DNA of 29,462 bases from Gammaproteobacteria bacterium (GTDB taxonomy: Bacteria > Pseudomonadota > Gammaproteobacteria > Pseudomonadales > Azotimanducaceae), in assembly GCA_018667205.1 (NCBI GenBank), contig JABIVN010000157.1:1-29462 (forward strand), in the 5' to 3' direction. The translations under genes and the position numbers were made by a program. The notes below the pieces were generated by a model. That model had not been told where the DNA came from. It was given only the letters and a program-made list of their open reading frames with translations, and made no database searches. Positions 14,905 to 23,773 of this stretch are shown piece after piece. The stretch's first letter is position 1. Each line of letters opens with the position of its first letter.

Positions 14905-14951
14905 GTTGATGTTTAAGACCTTGGTATAGATATCCGTAGTAGGAACACAAT

Positions 14952-17828
14952 ATGACCGTCCTGTCTCGATTTCTCAGTAAATTAAAAGCCAAGCCGAAAA
15001 CGCTGGAGCAACAACTCGCCGAGCTTGATCAATTACCGTTAGAGGGCCTGGTAGCCATTGCGGTAGAAGACAAGCACGATGATTTGCGTTTGGAGGCTAT
15101 CGCTCGGTTGAGCTACGGGCCAGCTCTGATTAGGTTGGCTTATGATAAAGGTGCTGCCGGCGTTCAACAAAAGGCTAGGCGGCGTCTTGCCGAGTTGGCT
15201 GATCAAGGCACAATCACGTTGGATCAGCTTGCTGCAGACGGTGTTGATCCTATGGCGCAGTTAGCGGTGGTGGGATTTTGTCAGCAAGAGGGTTTACTAG
15301 AACAGCTGTTGAGCTCGAGCAGTGATGAGGTTTTCTTTTATCAAATAGCACTGGACGGCGTGTCGATAAGGCTGCGACAGCTGGCTGCGTCAAAGATTGA
15401 AGATGAAGAGCGGCTCAAATCTTTACTGAAGAAAACCAAGGGTAAAGATAAGCAAGTCTATAAAATTGTGAAGGGAAAGTGTGATGGCTTTCGCGATCGA
15501 GATCAGCTTGAAGCCCAAACCCAGGCCGAGATTGTTAGCCTGTGTGAAGCTTTGGAAGCCCATAGTAAACGGCCCTTCGACAAGTTTTTTATCGCCCGTA
15601 ACCAATCTTTGCAAGATCAGTGGGCGTTACGACAAACGCAAGCTCCTGAATCCGTTTTGGCGCGGGCACAGCAGGCGACATCGAGATGCATGCAAACAAT
15701 TGACGCTTTTTTGAAACAGCAGGCTGATGTTAAGGCGCGAGAGGTTGCCATAGCCAATGCTGCTCAGCAGCAGCTGGCGATGATAGACAAGCTCCAAGGC
15801 CTGCTTGCTCACTTGTTTACCTGTGCTGCCACTGAAGACGCGCGCCAGTCGGCTAAAGTGCTTCTGGAAGAATGTCGTCAGCAGTGGTTAGACGCTCTGC
15901 AGCACAAAGCAGCGCAAAGGTCCGAGGAAAAAACTTTCACTCAATTAGCGGATGGGATTGAATTTCAGTTACAACAGTTGCAGCAGCATGGCAGCCTAAT
16001 TGATCAACTGACAGGCAGCAGTGACCTTCAGCTTAAATTAGAAACTGAGCCTGAGACTGAGACGGAAACTGAGACGGAAACTGAGACGGATAAGACCAAT
16101 GCCAGCGCTGAATTATCTAACCTTTCCAGTTATGACGATTTACGGGCACGTATAAAAACGGCCGGCCTACTTCCCGCCGCTTTGCAGCCGCAGCAGTTGT
16201 TAGACGCAATGGCCTTCATTTCTGAACGTGAAAAACAGGTGGCGGCAAAAAAACAAGCAGAGAAAGATCAATTGCGTCAGCTGAGCGCTTTGATTCGCAG
16301 GGCGCAGTCCGCAACGGATTCCGGGCAGTCCGGTCCAGCCGCGGGTATTAGGCGCACCGTTGAAGAAAAGCGGTCGCAATTGAAGGTCATGCCTGCTTAT
16401 TTATCCAAGCAGTTGGAGCAGTTGGATGCTGCTTTAGAAAAGCTACTGGATTGGAAGGACTACGTTGTCGAACCAAAAAAACAACAATTAATCGAACAAA
16501 TGGCGGCGCTGGTTGATAGCCGGGAAGACCCGGAAGCACTGGCAACTAAAATCAGTCGCTTACAGAACGAGTGGAAGGGATTAAGTAAAGGCGTCCAGGA
16601 TCAGGCGTTGTGGGAGACGTTTCATCAACTGGCGCAGCAGGCGTACCAGCCCTGTAAGGTTTTCTTCGATCAGCAAGCCGAAATTCGACACGATAATTTG
16701 GGAAAACGAATCCAGATGGTCACTCAATTAGAAAACTATTTGTCAGCGCAGAATAGTGGCGATGAAGCAGTAGATTCTATTGACGGGAGTGCCGTCGAAA
16801 AATTGCTCAGTACCGCGATTAAGGAGTGGCGTAGCTATGCCCCTATTGAACGAGCGACGAATAAACCCGTGCAGCAACGTTTTGATCGCGTGTTAGATGC
16901 GATAAGAGCAAAGTTGAACGAACACTATCAGAAAAATGCAGACATAAAACGTCAGTTTATAGACCAGGTGCTAACGTTGGTGGATCAGCAGGATAACCGT
17001 AAGGCGGTAGAAGAGGTTAAACGGTTGCAGGCACAGTGGAAGCTGGCTGGAGCCGCTTTACGCAAGGACGAACAGGTTTTATGGAAGAGATTCCGCAAAG
17101 GCTGCGACGCAATATTCGAAAAGAGACAGCAGCTGACGGAAGAGTTTAAGGCAGAACTTGATGTCAATAAAAATGCTGCGTTGGCGCTGGTGCATGAGGT
17201 TGAGGGCTTGCTGGGGTTTTCAAAAAAAGCCCTATTGGACGCGAGGGCCCGTGTTGCACAATGCCAGATAGAATATAGAGAGTTGGGTAGTTTACCCAAG
17301 GCGAAAGAGAATAGCCTGAATCAGGCTTTCTACAAATCTATCGAGGAATTTGATGACAAGGTGTCGCGGCAATTGGAGGCGGGCAAACTCCAAGTGTGGC
17401 TGGATTATCTGACGGCGGCGGATAAAATTCGGATGTATCAACTTGCCGGTAGTGCAGCGACCGCAACAGCTCTTGAGCAGGAGGCCAAAACTTATATCTC
17501 CAGCGTGGAGCAATGGCCCAAAAATGGTTTGGCGTCACTTGAACGGAAAATGGCGCAAGGGATGGGTGATGCAACGCAAGAAGAGAATGAGCAAGCGTTG
17601 AAAAAGCTTTGTATTCGAGCCGAAATACTGGCCGACCGGGCAACGCCAGACGAAGATAAGTCTTTGCGAATGCAGTATCAGATGTCTCGTTTGGAGCAAG
17701 GTATTAGACAAAAAACGCCGGACAAAAATGTCGAAATGAACTCAATGATGTTTGAGTGGGTCGCGGTAGGGCCGGTATCGACGGTGATTTATCAACCACT
17801 GGTCGAGCGCTTTCAGCAGTGTCGTTAA
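14952..17828 (+). CDS. Large DUF349-repeat coiled-coil protein
   Basis: A 958-residue cytoplasmic protein, almost entirely helical and Gln/Ala/Leu/Lys-rich. At least three DUF349-like units are visible at about 511-575 (ISRLQNEWKGLSKG), 663-722 (VKRLQAQWKLAGA ... LWKRFRKGCDAIF) and 726-800. An N-terminal part with ...LRLEAIARLS resembles HEAT-like repeats. Residues 364-379 are an acidic ET linker encoded by 12-bp tandem units. DUF349 proteins are widespread in gammaproteobacteria; their exact role is not settled, although some studies link them to fitness and division/stress phenotypes. It stands alone, flanked by intergenic DNA on both sides. Confidence 0.9.
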   Translation: MTVLSRFLSKLKAKPKTLEQQLAELDQLPLEGLVAIAVEDKHDDLRLEAIARLSYGPALIRLAYDKGAAGVQQKARRRLAELADQGTITLDQLAADGVDPMAQLAVVGFCQQEGLLEQLLSSSSDEVFFYQIALDGVSIRLRQLAASKIEDEERLKSLLKKTKGKDKQVYKIVKGKCDGFRDRDQLEAQTQAEIVSLCEALEAHSKRPFDKFFIARNQSLQDQWALRQTQAPESVLARAQQATSRCMQTIDAFLKQQADVKAREVAIANAAQQQLAMIDKLQGLLAHLFTCAATEDARQSAKVLLEECRQQWLDALQHKAAQRSEEKTFTQLADGIEFQLQQLQQHGSLIDQLTGSSDLQLKLETEPETETETETETETDKTNASAELSNLSSYDDLRARIKTAGLLPAALQPQQLLDAMAFISEREKQVAAKKQAEKDQLRQLSALIRRAQSATDSGQSGPAAGIRRTVEEKRSQLKVMPAYLSKQLEQLDAALEKLLDWKDYVVEPKKQQLIEQMAALVDSREDPEALATKISRLQNEWKGLSKGVQDQALWETFHQLAQQAYQPCKVFFDQQAEIRHDNLGKRIQMVTQLENYLSAQNSGDEAVDSIDGSAVEKLLSTAIKEWRSYAPIERATNKPVQQRFDRVLDAIRAKLNEHYQKNADIKRQFIDQVLTLVDQQDNRKAVEEVKRLQAQWKLAGAALRKDEQVLWKRFRKGCDAIFEKRQQLTEEFKAELDVNKNAALALVHEVEGLLGFSKKALLDARARVAQCQIEYRELGSLPKAKENSLNQAFYKSIEEFDDKVSRQLEAGKLQVWLDYLTAADKIRMYQLAGSAATATALEQEAKTYISSVEQWPKNGLASLERKMAQGMGDATQEENEQALKKLCIRAEILADRATPDEDKSLRMQYQMSRLEQGIRQKTPDKNVEMNSMMFEWVAVGPVSTVIYQPLVERFQQCR
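16041..16088 (+). repeat. Four 12-bp tandem units coding for an ET-rich linker
   Basis: Four 12-base units of the GAAACTGAGACG type lie in frame, the last two identical and the first two with one to three changes. They encode alternating Glu and Thr and lie between the N-terminal helical part and the DUF349 units of the large protein. Such arrays vary in length by replication slippage, so strain-to-strain variation is likely. Confidence 0.9.
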
Positions 17829-17842
17829 GCCGTCTAAATAAC

Positions 17843-17858
17843 CCCTCGCATGAGAGGG
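17843..17858. terminator. Weak hairpin after the DUF349 gene
   Basis: CCCTC and GAGGG form a five-base stem with a six-base loop, 15 bases past the stop codon of the DUF349 gene. No T-run follows, so terminator activity is only a possibility. Confidence 0.35.
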
Positions 17859-17982
17859 CTCCCTGCTTGAAGGATTATCAGCGGCTATTGCTTCTGCCTT
17901 ACCAGCCTTAACGCCCAATTTTCTGCCAAAGCAGTAGGTCAGTATCGAGAGGTGCGCGTGCCTAAGAACTGTGGCGCTGTGT

Positions 17983-18942
17983 TCATGACCTTTTGTCTCG
18001 CTTTATTTCTGCCATCAGTGTGAATATTTCCATCGTGTTTGGCGTCGAAGTGTCTCCAGAATACTCGCGATACAAAGTGTCTACGTTTACTGCAATACGT
18101 TCAGCGTCAGTCCACGATTCAAAGTCTGAGATTGAGATATCAAAAGCAGCATCCTTTGCTGTCATACCAGCGTCGAATCTTTTTCGAGCTTCAACATCGA
18201 TGTAGGAAAGGTATTCCTTGACCCTTTGTACACCCGCGACATCGGTAATTGGACCATGCCCGGGAACGATCACCTGAGGGTTGCGATCGATAATCAGGTC
18301 GCAGGCCTTTAGCCAGTTACTGACGGGTCCAGCCCACATAATAGGTGTTCCATCGATAAACAGGATGTCCCCCGTAAACACGGTGCTGTCCTCGTCAACA
18401 AATACCAGGATGTCGCCCAGGGTATGCGCGGGGCCCACCTCCTTTAGTTCGACCGTTTTGCTGCCAACCTTGAGCGTTAACTCACCGGTAAACGTTTTGG
18501 TGGGAAGTTTTTCAGCGACGTCACCGAAATTAAAGGGTCCGAAAATATCGATAAAGTATTGCCCCGTCTCACCCATGTCCGGCGCCATCTCCATCATTGC
18601 CCTTAGCTTTTCCGGGCCGAAAGCCTCCATCTCTTTTGCGCCAGCTTCACTCGCTACCACTTCTGCGTGTCTGCAAAGCCCATTTCCGTGGGTGTGGTCC
18701 CCGTTAGCATGCGTGTTAACGATGGTGTTGATTTGATCTGCGCTAATGCCGGTTGCGTCCTCCATAATCGCCAACATTTTACGCGTCATTGGTGCGTCAA
18801 ACAGGGTGTCGACAAGCAGCGACTGACCGCCATCTACAATTAATCCTGAGTTGGACCAGCCCCAACTTCCGTCGGGTTGAAGATAGCTAAAAATACCGTT
18901 GCCGGTTTCCTGTAATCCTTTTTGGTAGTTCCAGGCTGCCAT
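17983..18942 (-). CDS. MBL-fold metallo-hydrolase
   Basis: A 319-residue metallo-beta-lactamase-fold enzyme. The signature reads H78-A-N80-G-D82-H83, so the second His of the usual HxHxDH is Asn. Other ligands appear in place: PAHTLGD with its His, FTGD with the bridging Asp, and VPGHGP with the final His. I have seen HANGDH in other MBL proteins, so this is probably a subfamily feature. It implies an altered Zn1 site or use of one metal. Relatives hydrolyse thioesters, esters, lactones or sulfur compounds. It is divergent from the SDR at 19067, with 124 bases between, and I infer they share a catabolic theme. Substrate unknown. Confidence 0.88.
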   Translation of the reverse strand: MAAWNYQKGLQETGNGIFSYLQPDGSWGWSNSGLIVDGGQSLLVDTLFDAPMTRKMLAIMEDATGISADQINTIVNTHANGDHTHGNGLCRHAEVVASEAGAKEMEAFGPEKLRAMMEMAPDMGETGQYFIDIFGPFNFGDVAEKLPTKTFTGELTLKVGSKTVELKEVGPAHTLGDILVFVDEDSTVFTGDILFIDGTPIMWAGPVSNWLKACDLIIDRNPQVIVPGHGPITDVAGVQRVKEYLSYIDVEARKRFDAGMTAKDAAFDISISDFESWTDAERIAVNVDTLYREYSGDTSTPNTMEIFTLMAEIKRDKRS

Positions 18943-19066
18943 AAGAGAAAGTCCAATTCACGTGAGCAATGACGATAGCATGTCGTTACGAGTCTCAATA
19001 GCCCGGCTCTTTACAAGGGCGCTAAGGGAGTGCATCTTCTTCCTTTACAAAAAAATGAGGCCAAGT

Positions 19067-19915
19067 ATGAGTATGAAAGAATTTGCTGGGAAAGTAGCGG
19101 TTGTGACCGGTGCGGCCAGTGGCATAGGCCTTGCGACGGCATCGCGGTTTGCTGAAGCCGGAATGAAGGTCGTGATGGCGGATATACAGGAAGACGCGCT
19201 GGAGGATGCGGTGAAATCGTTGGGCAATATGGGCCATGAGGTTCTAGGGGTGCCGACGGATGTTTCCAAATGGGATGCGATTCAGGCACTCGCTGAAAAA
19301 ACAATGACTGAGTTTGGCGCTGTAAATGTTCTCCACAATAATGCGGGTGTTCTTGTCTCGGGGCCCATTGCTGAGCTAACTCTGGCGGATTGGGAATGGG
19401 TTTTGGGCGTTGATCTGTGGAGTGTTATCTATGGGGTTAAGGCGTTTCTACCGCTGATTCGAGCGTCTGGCGAAGGACATATTATTAACACTGCGTCTGT
19501 GAACGGCTTACAGGCGTCGGGGGCGATTGCCCCTTATAGCGTCGCCAAATTTGGTGTGGTCGCACTGACTGAAACCCTTCGTCTGGAACTGGATGCTGAT
19601 GACCCAGGCATTTCTGCATCGGTACTTTGTCCTGGGCCGATCAATACCCAGATTGTCTTCAGCAAACGGAACCGGGACGCTGAATCAGCGAAAGATCATA
19701 GCTCGTCGGCGCAGGAAAAAGCGTTCGAAAAGCATGCGGGTGCAATGCTAGCAGAACGAGGAAAAGATCCATCCGAGGTGGCGGAGATGGTGATGGATGC
19801 CATCGTCAATGACGACTTTTGGGTCCTCACGCATCCGGAATGGAAGGAAATCATGCAAGCGCGGGCTGCAGCGCTTTCAAAGGACAACAGTCTTTACACC
19901 GATGCTGGTGGGTAA
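19067..19915 (+). CDS. SDR-family oxidoreductase
   Basis: A 282-residue classical short-chain dehydrogenase. Cofactor motif TGAASGIG, acidic D after the second strand (VMADIQ, NAD preference), NNAG intact, catalytic Ser in INTASVNG, and YSVAK with Tyr/Lys. I chose ATG 19067 because AGG is six bases upstream. The open frame extends to 18962, but that part has no SDR sequence and a poor start. The C-terminal extension after the core resembles SDRs acting on bulky hydrophobic alcohols. It overlaps or touches the GFA gene downstream, indicating co-transcription. Confidence 0.9.
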   Translation: MSMKEFAGKVAVVTGAASGIGLATASRFAEAGMKVVMADIQEDALEDAVKSLGNMGHEVLGVPTDVSKWDAIQALAEKTMTEFGAVNVLHNNAGVLVSGPIAELTLADWEWVLGVDLWSVIYGVKAFLPLIRASGEGHIINTASVNGLQASGAIAPYSVAKFGVVALTETLRLELDADDPGISASVLCPGPINTQIVFSKRNRDAESAKDHSSSAQEKAFEKHAGAMLAERGKDPSEVAEMVMDAIVNDDFWVLTHPEWKEIMQARAAALSKDNSLYTDAGG

Positions 19916-20327
19916 GGTGGTCATTAAAACAGCAGGTGGTTGTCTTTGTGGCTCGATTAGATATTCGTTTGACCGCGATAGTGTTATCTCGGCAGGTCAC
20001 TGCCATTGCGTGGATTGTCAGAGGGCGACAGGAAGCGGTAAGGCAACGATTGTTTTTGTCCCAACGGCCAATCTCGAGGTGTTGGGAGAATACCGGACCT
20101 ACTCAGTAGTGGGTTCGGATGGAAGCCACGTTAGTCGTGGCTTTTGTCCGACATGTGGCTCACCCTTCATTAGCTACGTGGCCGAGCAACCGGACGTAAG
20201 GTTTATCAAGGCGGGCAGCTTGGATGATCCGTCCTGGGTGAGGACCGAGGCTAGTTACTGGCAGGTTTCAGCTCACGCTTGGGATCCGGTTAATCCGGAT
20301 ATCCCTAGTTTCGAGAAGAATCCCTGA
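19902..20327 (+). CDS. GFA/CENP-V-like zinc protein
   Basis: A 141-residue protein of the glutathione-dependent formaldehyde-activating (Gfa) fold. Zinc-binding cysteines are arranged as GGCLCGSIRY, CHCVDCQRATGS and FCPTCGSPF, all intact. Family members bind zinc, and some form S-hydroxymethylglutathione, but most lack a proven activity and many sit in catabolic clusters. Start is uncertain: ATG 19902 overlaps the SDR by 14 bases; a GTG at 19917 just after the SDR stop is an alternative. Either way, translation is coupled to the SDR. It ends in a hairpin shared with the convergent amidohydrolase. Confidence 0.87.
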   Translation: MLVGKVVIKTAGGCLCGSIRYSFDRDSVISAGHCHCVDCQRATGSGKATIVFVPTANLEVLGEYRTYSVVGSDGSHVSRGFCPTCGSPFISYVAEQPDVRFIKAGSLDDPSWVRTEASYWQVSAHAWDPVNPDIPSFEKNP

Positions 20328-20339
20328 GCCAGACTCAGG
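20323..20339. terminator. Short hairpin spanning both stop codons of convergent genes
   Basis: CCTGAG and CTCAGG make a six-base stem with a five-base loop. The stops of the Gfa-like gene (20325-20327) and the amidohydrolase (20335-20337) both lie inside the arms. It is the only space between the two genes, so it may be a minimal bidirectional terminator, but the stem is short and no T-run follows. Confidence 0.5.
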
Positions 20340-21513
20340 CTACTCGGGCGTCTGGCCATAGGCGCAGGAAGTTCTCGCTATAGAATTTGGTCTTGATGTC
20401 TTCGTCTTTGCCTTCTAGCGATTTCTCGAATTTGCCTATCGGGTTTCTACCACCCTCTACGTGCGGGTAGTCGCTAGAAAAGAGATACAAATCTTGATTG
20501 GATTGATCAATCAGATTAGACACGTCCTCGTGCGGAAATGGCGTAAAACCCATTTGCTGGGATAACTGTTCAGACGGTGTGCGATCGAATTGTACTGAGG
20601 TATCCACCCTGCCATAAATTTTACTGACCCAATCCAAGCGGCGCACCATTTCAGGTACCCATCCTGCACCTAATTCGACAGCCGCGCCTTTAAGATTCGG
20701 GTGTCGATCAAATACACCGTCCAAGACCAGCATGGATACAAAGGTTTCTGGTGGCTGATGCATCAGGGCGGCATCTTTTGTGCGAACATTTTCACCGCCA
20801 CCCATCCAGTCCTTGACCGCTGCACGACCATTGTTGCTCCATGCTTTCAGTGCCTGTAAAGGAGAGCCGCCAACGTGTAGCACAAACGGTGTGCCTGATT
20901 CTGCGAGCAAGGCCCAGAACTTTTCAAGATCGACATGGCCAGGTGATCGATCACCTGGCGCGCGATGTGGAACCCAGATGGCTTCTAATCCGGCTTCGAT
21001 CGCCCATTTGAGCTCAGTATAGGCTGATTCAGGGTCATCCAGAGGAACGATGCCTACACCCATGAGTCGATCATCGTCGCTGCAGAAGTCAGTCATATGT
21101 CGGTTATGCGCCCGGGTAGCGCCATACCTTAACTTGACTGATTTTTTTTGGCTTGGATGAAACGGCATGGCGACACTGTGAGTGGCGAAAACCAATTGTT
21201 TTTTAAAGCCAAGCATATCCATCGCAACGGTGCGGTCTGATTTATTGAACGCGCCAAGCGCCTGAATTTCTTTCGAGCTTTCGATCAGTTTATCGCCGAG
21301 TGCGATCTGCGCAGCGACATGTTCTTCGCTGTGTTTGCCGCCTTGGTCCATGATGATGTCGACTTCCTCATCGGTCACAAGTGAAGCGCTGTAGCTGACT
21401 TCTGGGACTTCGTCACGAATACCCGGGTCCGCATAAGCTTTCAGAAAGTTCGGCAGTTCCATAATGTGGCTATCGGCATCGTAAAAGGGGCGCTCTGTTG
21501 GTGCGTAGGCCAT
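20335..21513 (-). CDS. Amidohydrolase-2 family protein (ACMSD/decarboxylase-like)
   Basis: A 392-residue TIM-barrel metal-dependent hydrolase. Metal-ligand candidates are D14-S-H16 near the N-terminus (YDADSH), H183 (VPHRAPG), H213 (VLHVGG) and D348 (SSDYPH). Those positions fit the amidohydrolase-2 group that includes ACMSD and aromatic-acid decarboxylases. Similar proteins occur in degradation clusters for aromatic, steroid or polycyclic compounds, but that does not prove the substrate here. A GGAG is eight bases before the ATG at 21513. Three 12-bp imperfect direct repeats lie just upstream. It has the same orientation as the SDR at 21619-22470, with 105 bases between. Confidence 0.9.
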   Translation of the reverse strand: MAYAPTERPFYDADSHIMELPNFLKAYADPGIRDEVPEVSYSASLVTDEEVDIIMDQGGKHSEEHVAAQIALGDKLIESSKEIQALGAFNKSDRTVAMDMLGFKKQLVFATHSVAMPFHPSQKKSVKLRYGATRAHNRHMTDFCSDDDRLMGVGIVPLDDPESAYTELKWAIEAGLEAIWVPHRAPGDRSPGHVDLEKFWALLAESGTPFVLHVGGSPLQALKAWSNNGRAAVKDWMGGGENVRTKDAALMHQPPETFVSMLVLDGVFDRHPNLKGAAVELGAGWVPEMVRRLDWVSKIYGRVDTSVQFDRTPSEQLSQQMGFTPFPHEDVSNLIDQSNQDLYLFSSDYPHVEGGRNPIGKFEKSLEGKDEDIKTKFYSENFLRLWPDARVA

Positions 21514-21531
21514 CGCTTGGCTCCGTTTGTG

Positions 21532-21568
21532 AAGATTGTTTGTAAAGATCGTATGTAAGATCGTATGT
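21532..21568. repeat. Three 12-bp direct repeats upstream of the amidohydrolase
   Basis: On the plus strand AAGATCGTATGT occurs twice in tandem (21545-21556, 21557-21568), preceded by AAGATTGTTTGT (21532-21543) with one base between. They lie 19-55 bases upstream of the amidohydrolase start, in the leader or promoter. The unit length is close to one DNA turn, as for tandem regulator sites. Confidence 0.75.
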
Positions 21569-21618
21569 TAAATGTAGCTGAGTAGACTAGCGACAATCGC
21601 GCTGTACGTCTATCTGCC

Positions 21619-22470
21619 TCAGAGCTTAACCATACCACCATCGACAACCAGAGTTTGCCCTGTGATGTTCATGGAGTCTTCCGACACCAAGAATTTCACG
21701 GCATTACCCATATCTTCGACCGTTTGTTCACGCTTAAGTGGTGTCCGTTCGAAGATTGTGGGGTAGCTGTCATTGAATATCCCTTCGAACCATTCTCTTG
21801 GGTCCATGCCTTCGAATTCTGGCATACGCTCGACTGCCTGCTGAGCGTTACCCTTCCAAGCGTCTGTGTAAACAATGCCCGGACATACTGCATTAACATT
21901 GATGTTGTCTGGGCCAAGTAAGTCGGCTTGGGTTTGGGTGTAATTAATAAGTGCGGCCTTCATCGCGTTGTAACTGGGATGGACAAATGCCGTCAACATC
22001 GCAGGGGAAAAAGATCCTAAACCGGCGATTGACGAGATGTGAACGATTTTCCCATATTTTGCTTCGCGCATGTGGGGAACGACGGCTTCGCTCATCAACA
22101 CAGTCGGCAGCAGGTTTTGGTTGTAGAGCGCGTTCCAGACGGCTTCTACAGATGCAAGCGGGTGTGAGGGTGGGTCATCAGTTGTTTTTGGCCCGGCACC
22201 GACATTATTAACAAGAATATCGATCTGCCCATAATCCATCATCGTCGCATTAACGACTTCCATAATTCTGTAAGGATCAGTGATATCGCCGGCCATTCCT
22301 ACGGCTTTGCCCCCAGCGTCATTGATGACATTGACGGTACTCTGAGTGGTGTCTTCACCATAGGAGTTGACAATAACGGTCGCCCCTTCGGATGCTAGAG
22401 CCATGGCAATGGCTCTACCAATCCCCCGACCGGCGGCGGAGACAATAGCAACCCTATCATTGAGTTTCAT
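21619..22470 (-). CDS. SDR-family oxidoreductase
   Basis: A 283-residue short-chain dehydrogenase starting at MKLNDRVAIVSAAG. Cofactor motif SAAGRGIG (Ser replaces the usual Thr), NNVG in place of NNAG, catalytic Ser in HISSIAG, and Tyr/Lys in YNAMK. The C-terminus NITGQTLVVDGG is typical of FabG-like SDRs. I chose ATG 22470 (GGA about eight bases upstream) rather than 22530, which would add an unrelated 20-residue leader. It is divergent from the PhyH gene, 118 bases apart, and upstream of the amidohydrolase on the same strand. Confidence 0.9.
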   Translation of the reverse strand: MKLNDRVAIVSAAGRGIGRAIAMALASEGATVIVNSYGEDTTQSTVNVINDAGGKAVGMAGDITDPYRIMEVVNATMMDYGQIDILVNNVGAGPKTTDDPPSHPLASVEAVWNALYNQNLLPTVLMSEAVVPHMREAKYGKIVHISSIAGLGSFSPAMLTAFVHPSYNAMKAALINYTQTQADLLGPDNINVNAVCPGIVYTDAWKGNAQQAVERMPEFEGMDPREWFEGIFNDSYPTIFERTPLKREQTVEDMGNAVKFLVSEDSMNITGQTLVVDGGMVKL

Positions 22471-22588
22471 AATAAATTCCAGAAAACCTAGTAGGAGCCA
22501 ACAATGAACCAAAGGCTGGAAGGATTGCAACCGGCATCGAGTTCACGTAAAAACAAAACTCAGTTAACGGGAATGCAAGGTCCGAAAA

Positions 22589-23728
22589 ATGTCGCTAACC
22601 GTAAAACAGCATGCAGAATCAATGGCCGTATACCTTCAGGAAGGCGCCAAGCGAGCGCTGACATTGGCTAATCGGGGACCTGTGAGGTTCGGGAGCGATG
22701 GTAGCTTGCATCCTGACATTACGGATGCATTTTCTCGCTGCGGTTTCTATGTGTTCACCGGCGTGATTGAGCCGCCTGAACTCGATGACCTTAAAGATGA
22801 AGTAAAGCACGCGCTTGAGCGAGCACCCGTGTCGAATCAATCGAAGCTGGACCGGCAGGGCCGTCCTTCCCTAGGTTCGGACCTTTCTATACCCCCTTTT
22901 TACCTGGTCTCGCCCCTCGGTGACCCTGTAGGTGGAACCCAGCGTAATGCAGGTCGTCATCCAGTCAAAATGGTGACGCCAACGCCGGAAACGGATGCTC
23001 CTTCACAAGTTGTCCAAGTTATTTTTGGCACCTTGCATATCCTAGATTCGTGCTTGCGGTTATACGGTCATCCTTTGCTACTAAAGGTGGCCGAAGCCAT
23101 GAATGGTCCTGACTTTGTGCCTTTTAATGAGGCTGTTTTCGTAAAACAACCGGGCCTGGGTGCAGCCGTTGCCTGGCACCAGGATGCGACAACTCACTGG
23201 GATTCTCCAAAATTAGATGAGGGTACGCACGGATTCAACTTCATGGCGCAGCTCTACAGTAGTACCGCAGCGAATGCTGTATGGATAGTTCCTGGCACGC
23301 ACAAACAAGGCAAGCTTGATATTTCGTCGCTTACCGAGGCCAGTGGTGACAAAATTTCGGACGCTGTGCCGATGATCTGTGAACCAGGTGATGTCGTTAT
23401 GTGTAACCGTCAAGCCGTGCATGGTTCCTTTGCGAATACTTCAGATGACTGGCGTGTGTCTGTTGGCTTTGGCTTTCACCGGAAAGAATCGGTGGTCGGT
23501 GTCACCGCAAAATTATTAAACGGCAAGTCTGTGCTGTACGACGAGGCCAGAGTCCGTGAACGTTCAAGGATGATCGCGATAGCCATTGACGCCAGGGCGC
23601 AGCGATATCCGAAGGAAAAACCTTACCTTTACCAACCCCTGGCGGGCTTAGAGGCCCAAAATAGCTTTAATAAAGAGACGCGGGAGCTGGTCGTTAAGAA
23701 CTACAATCTGCTAGACCTTCACATTTAG
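22589..23728 (+). CDS. Phytanoyl-CoA dioxygenase (PhyH) family Fe(II)/2OG oxygenase
   Basis: A 379-residue iron oxygenase with the PhyH triad H197-Q-D199 (AWHQDA) and H278 (QAVHGS), and R289 (DDWRVSV) to hold 2-oxoglutarate. Family members hydroxylate acyl-CoAs, free acids or secondary metabolites. About 45 residues precede the family core, so it is somewhat longer than average. AGG lies eight bases before the ATG. It precedes the acyl-CoA synthetase by 45 bases on the same strand. That pairing suggests hydroxylation of a branched or cyclic acid together with its CoA activation; this part is inference. Confidence 0.9.
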   Translation: MSLTVKQHAESMAVYLQEGAKRALTLANRGPVRFGSDGSLHPDITDAFSRCGFYVFTGVIEPPELDDLKDEVKHALERAPVSNQSKLDRQGRPSLGSDLSIPPFYLVSPLGDPVGGTQRNAGRHPVKMVTPTPETDAPSQVVQVIFGTLHILDSCLRLYGHPLLLKVAEAMNGPDFVPFNEAVFVKQPGLGAAVAWHQDATTHWDSPKLDEGTHGFNFMAQLYSSTAANAVWIVPGTHKQGKLDISSLTEASGDKISDAVPMICEPGDVVMCNRQAVHGSFANTSDDWRVSVGFGFHRKESVVGVTAKLLNGKSVLYDEARVRERSRMIAIAIDARAQRYPKEKPYLYQPLAGLEAQNSFNKETRELVVKNYNLLDLHI

Positions 23729-23773
23729 TGAATCACGCGCGACACACCACTCAACTAATCAGAAGTAGAAATC

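Larger units (their letters stand above)
14379..14951. other. 573-base intergenic region, mostly unexplained
   Basis: It contains a 3 x 14-bp tandem repeat (14461-14502), a ten-base direct repeat GAATATTGCC (twice within about 30 bases near 14540), and a palindrome near 14895. One plus-strand frame around 14550-14731 reads like a hydrophobic peptide (FLSGFSFGMGAILTFPGG) and ends at a TAA, but there is no clear ribosome site, so it is either a decayed gene or chance. I saw no clear terminator or sigma-70 promoter. Confidence 0.55.

Noticed and set aside
18962..19066. Possible 35-residue N-terminal extension of the SDR
   Set aside because: The extra residues do not look like SDR or signal sequence, and AGG is correctly placed for the ATG at 19067.
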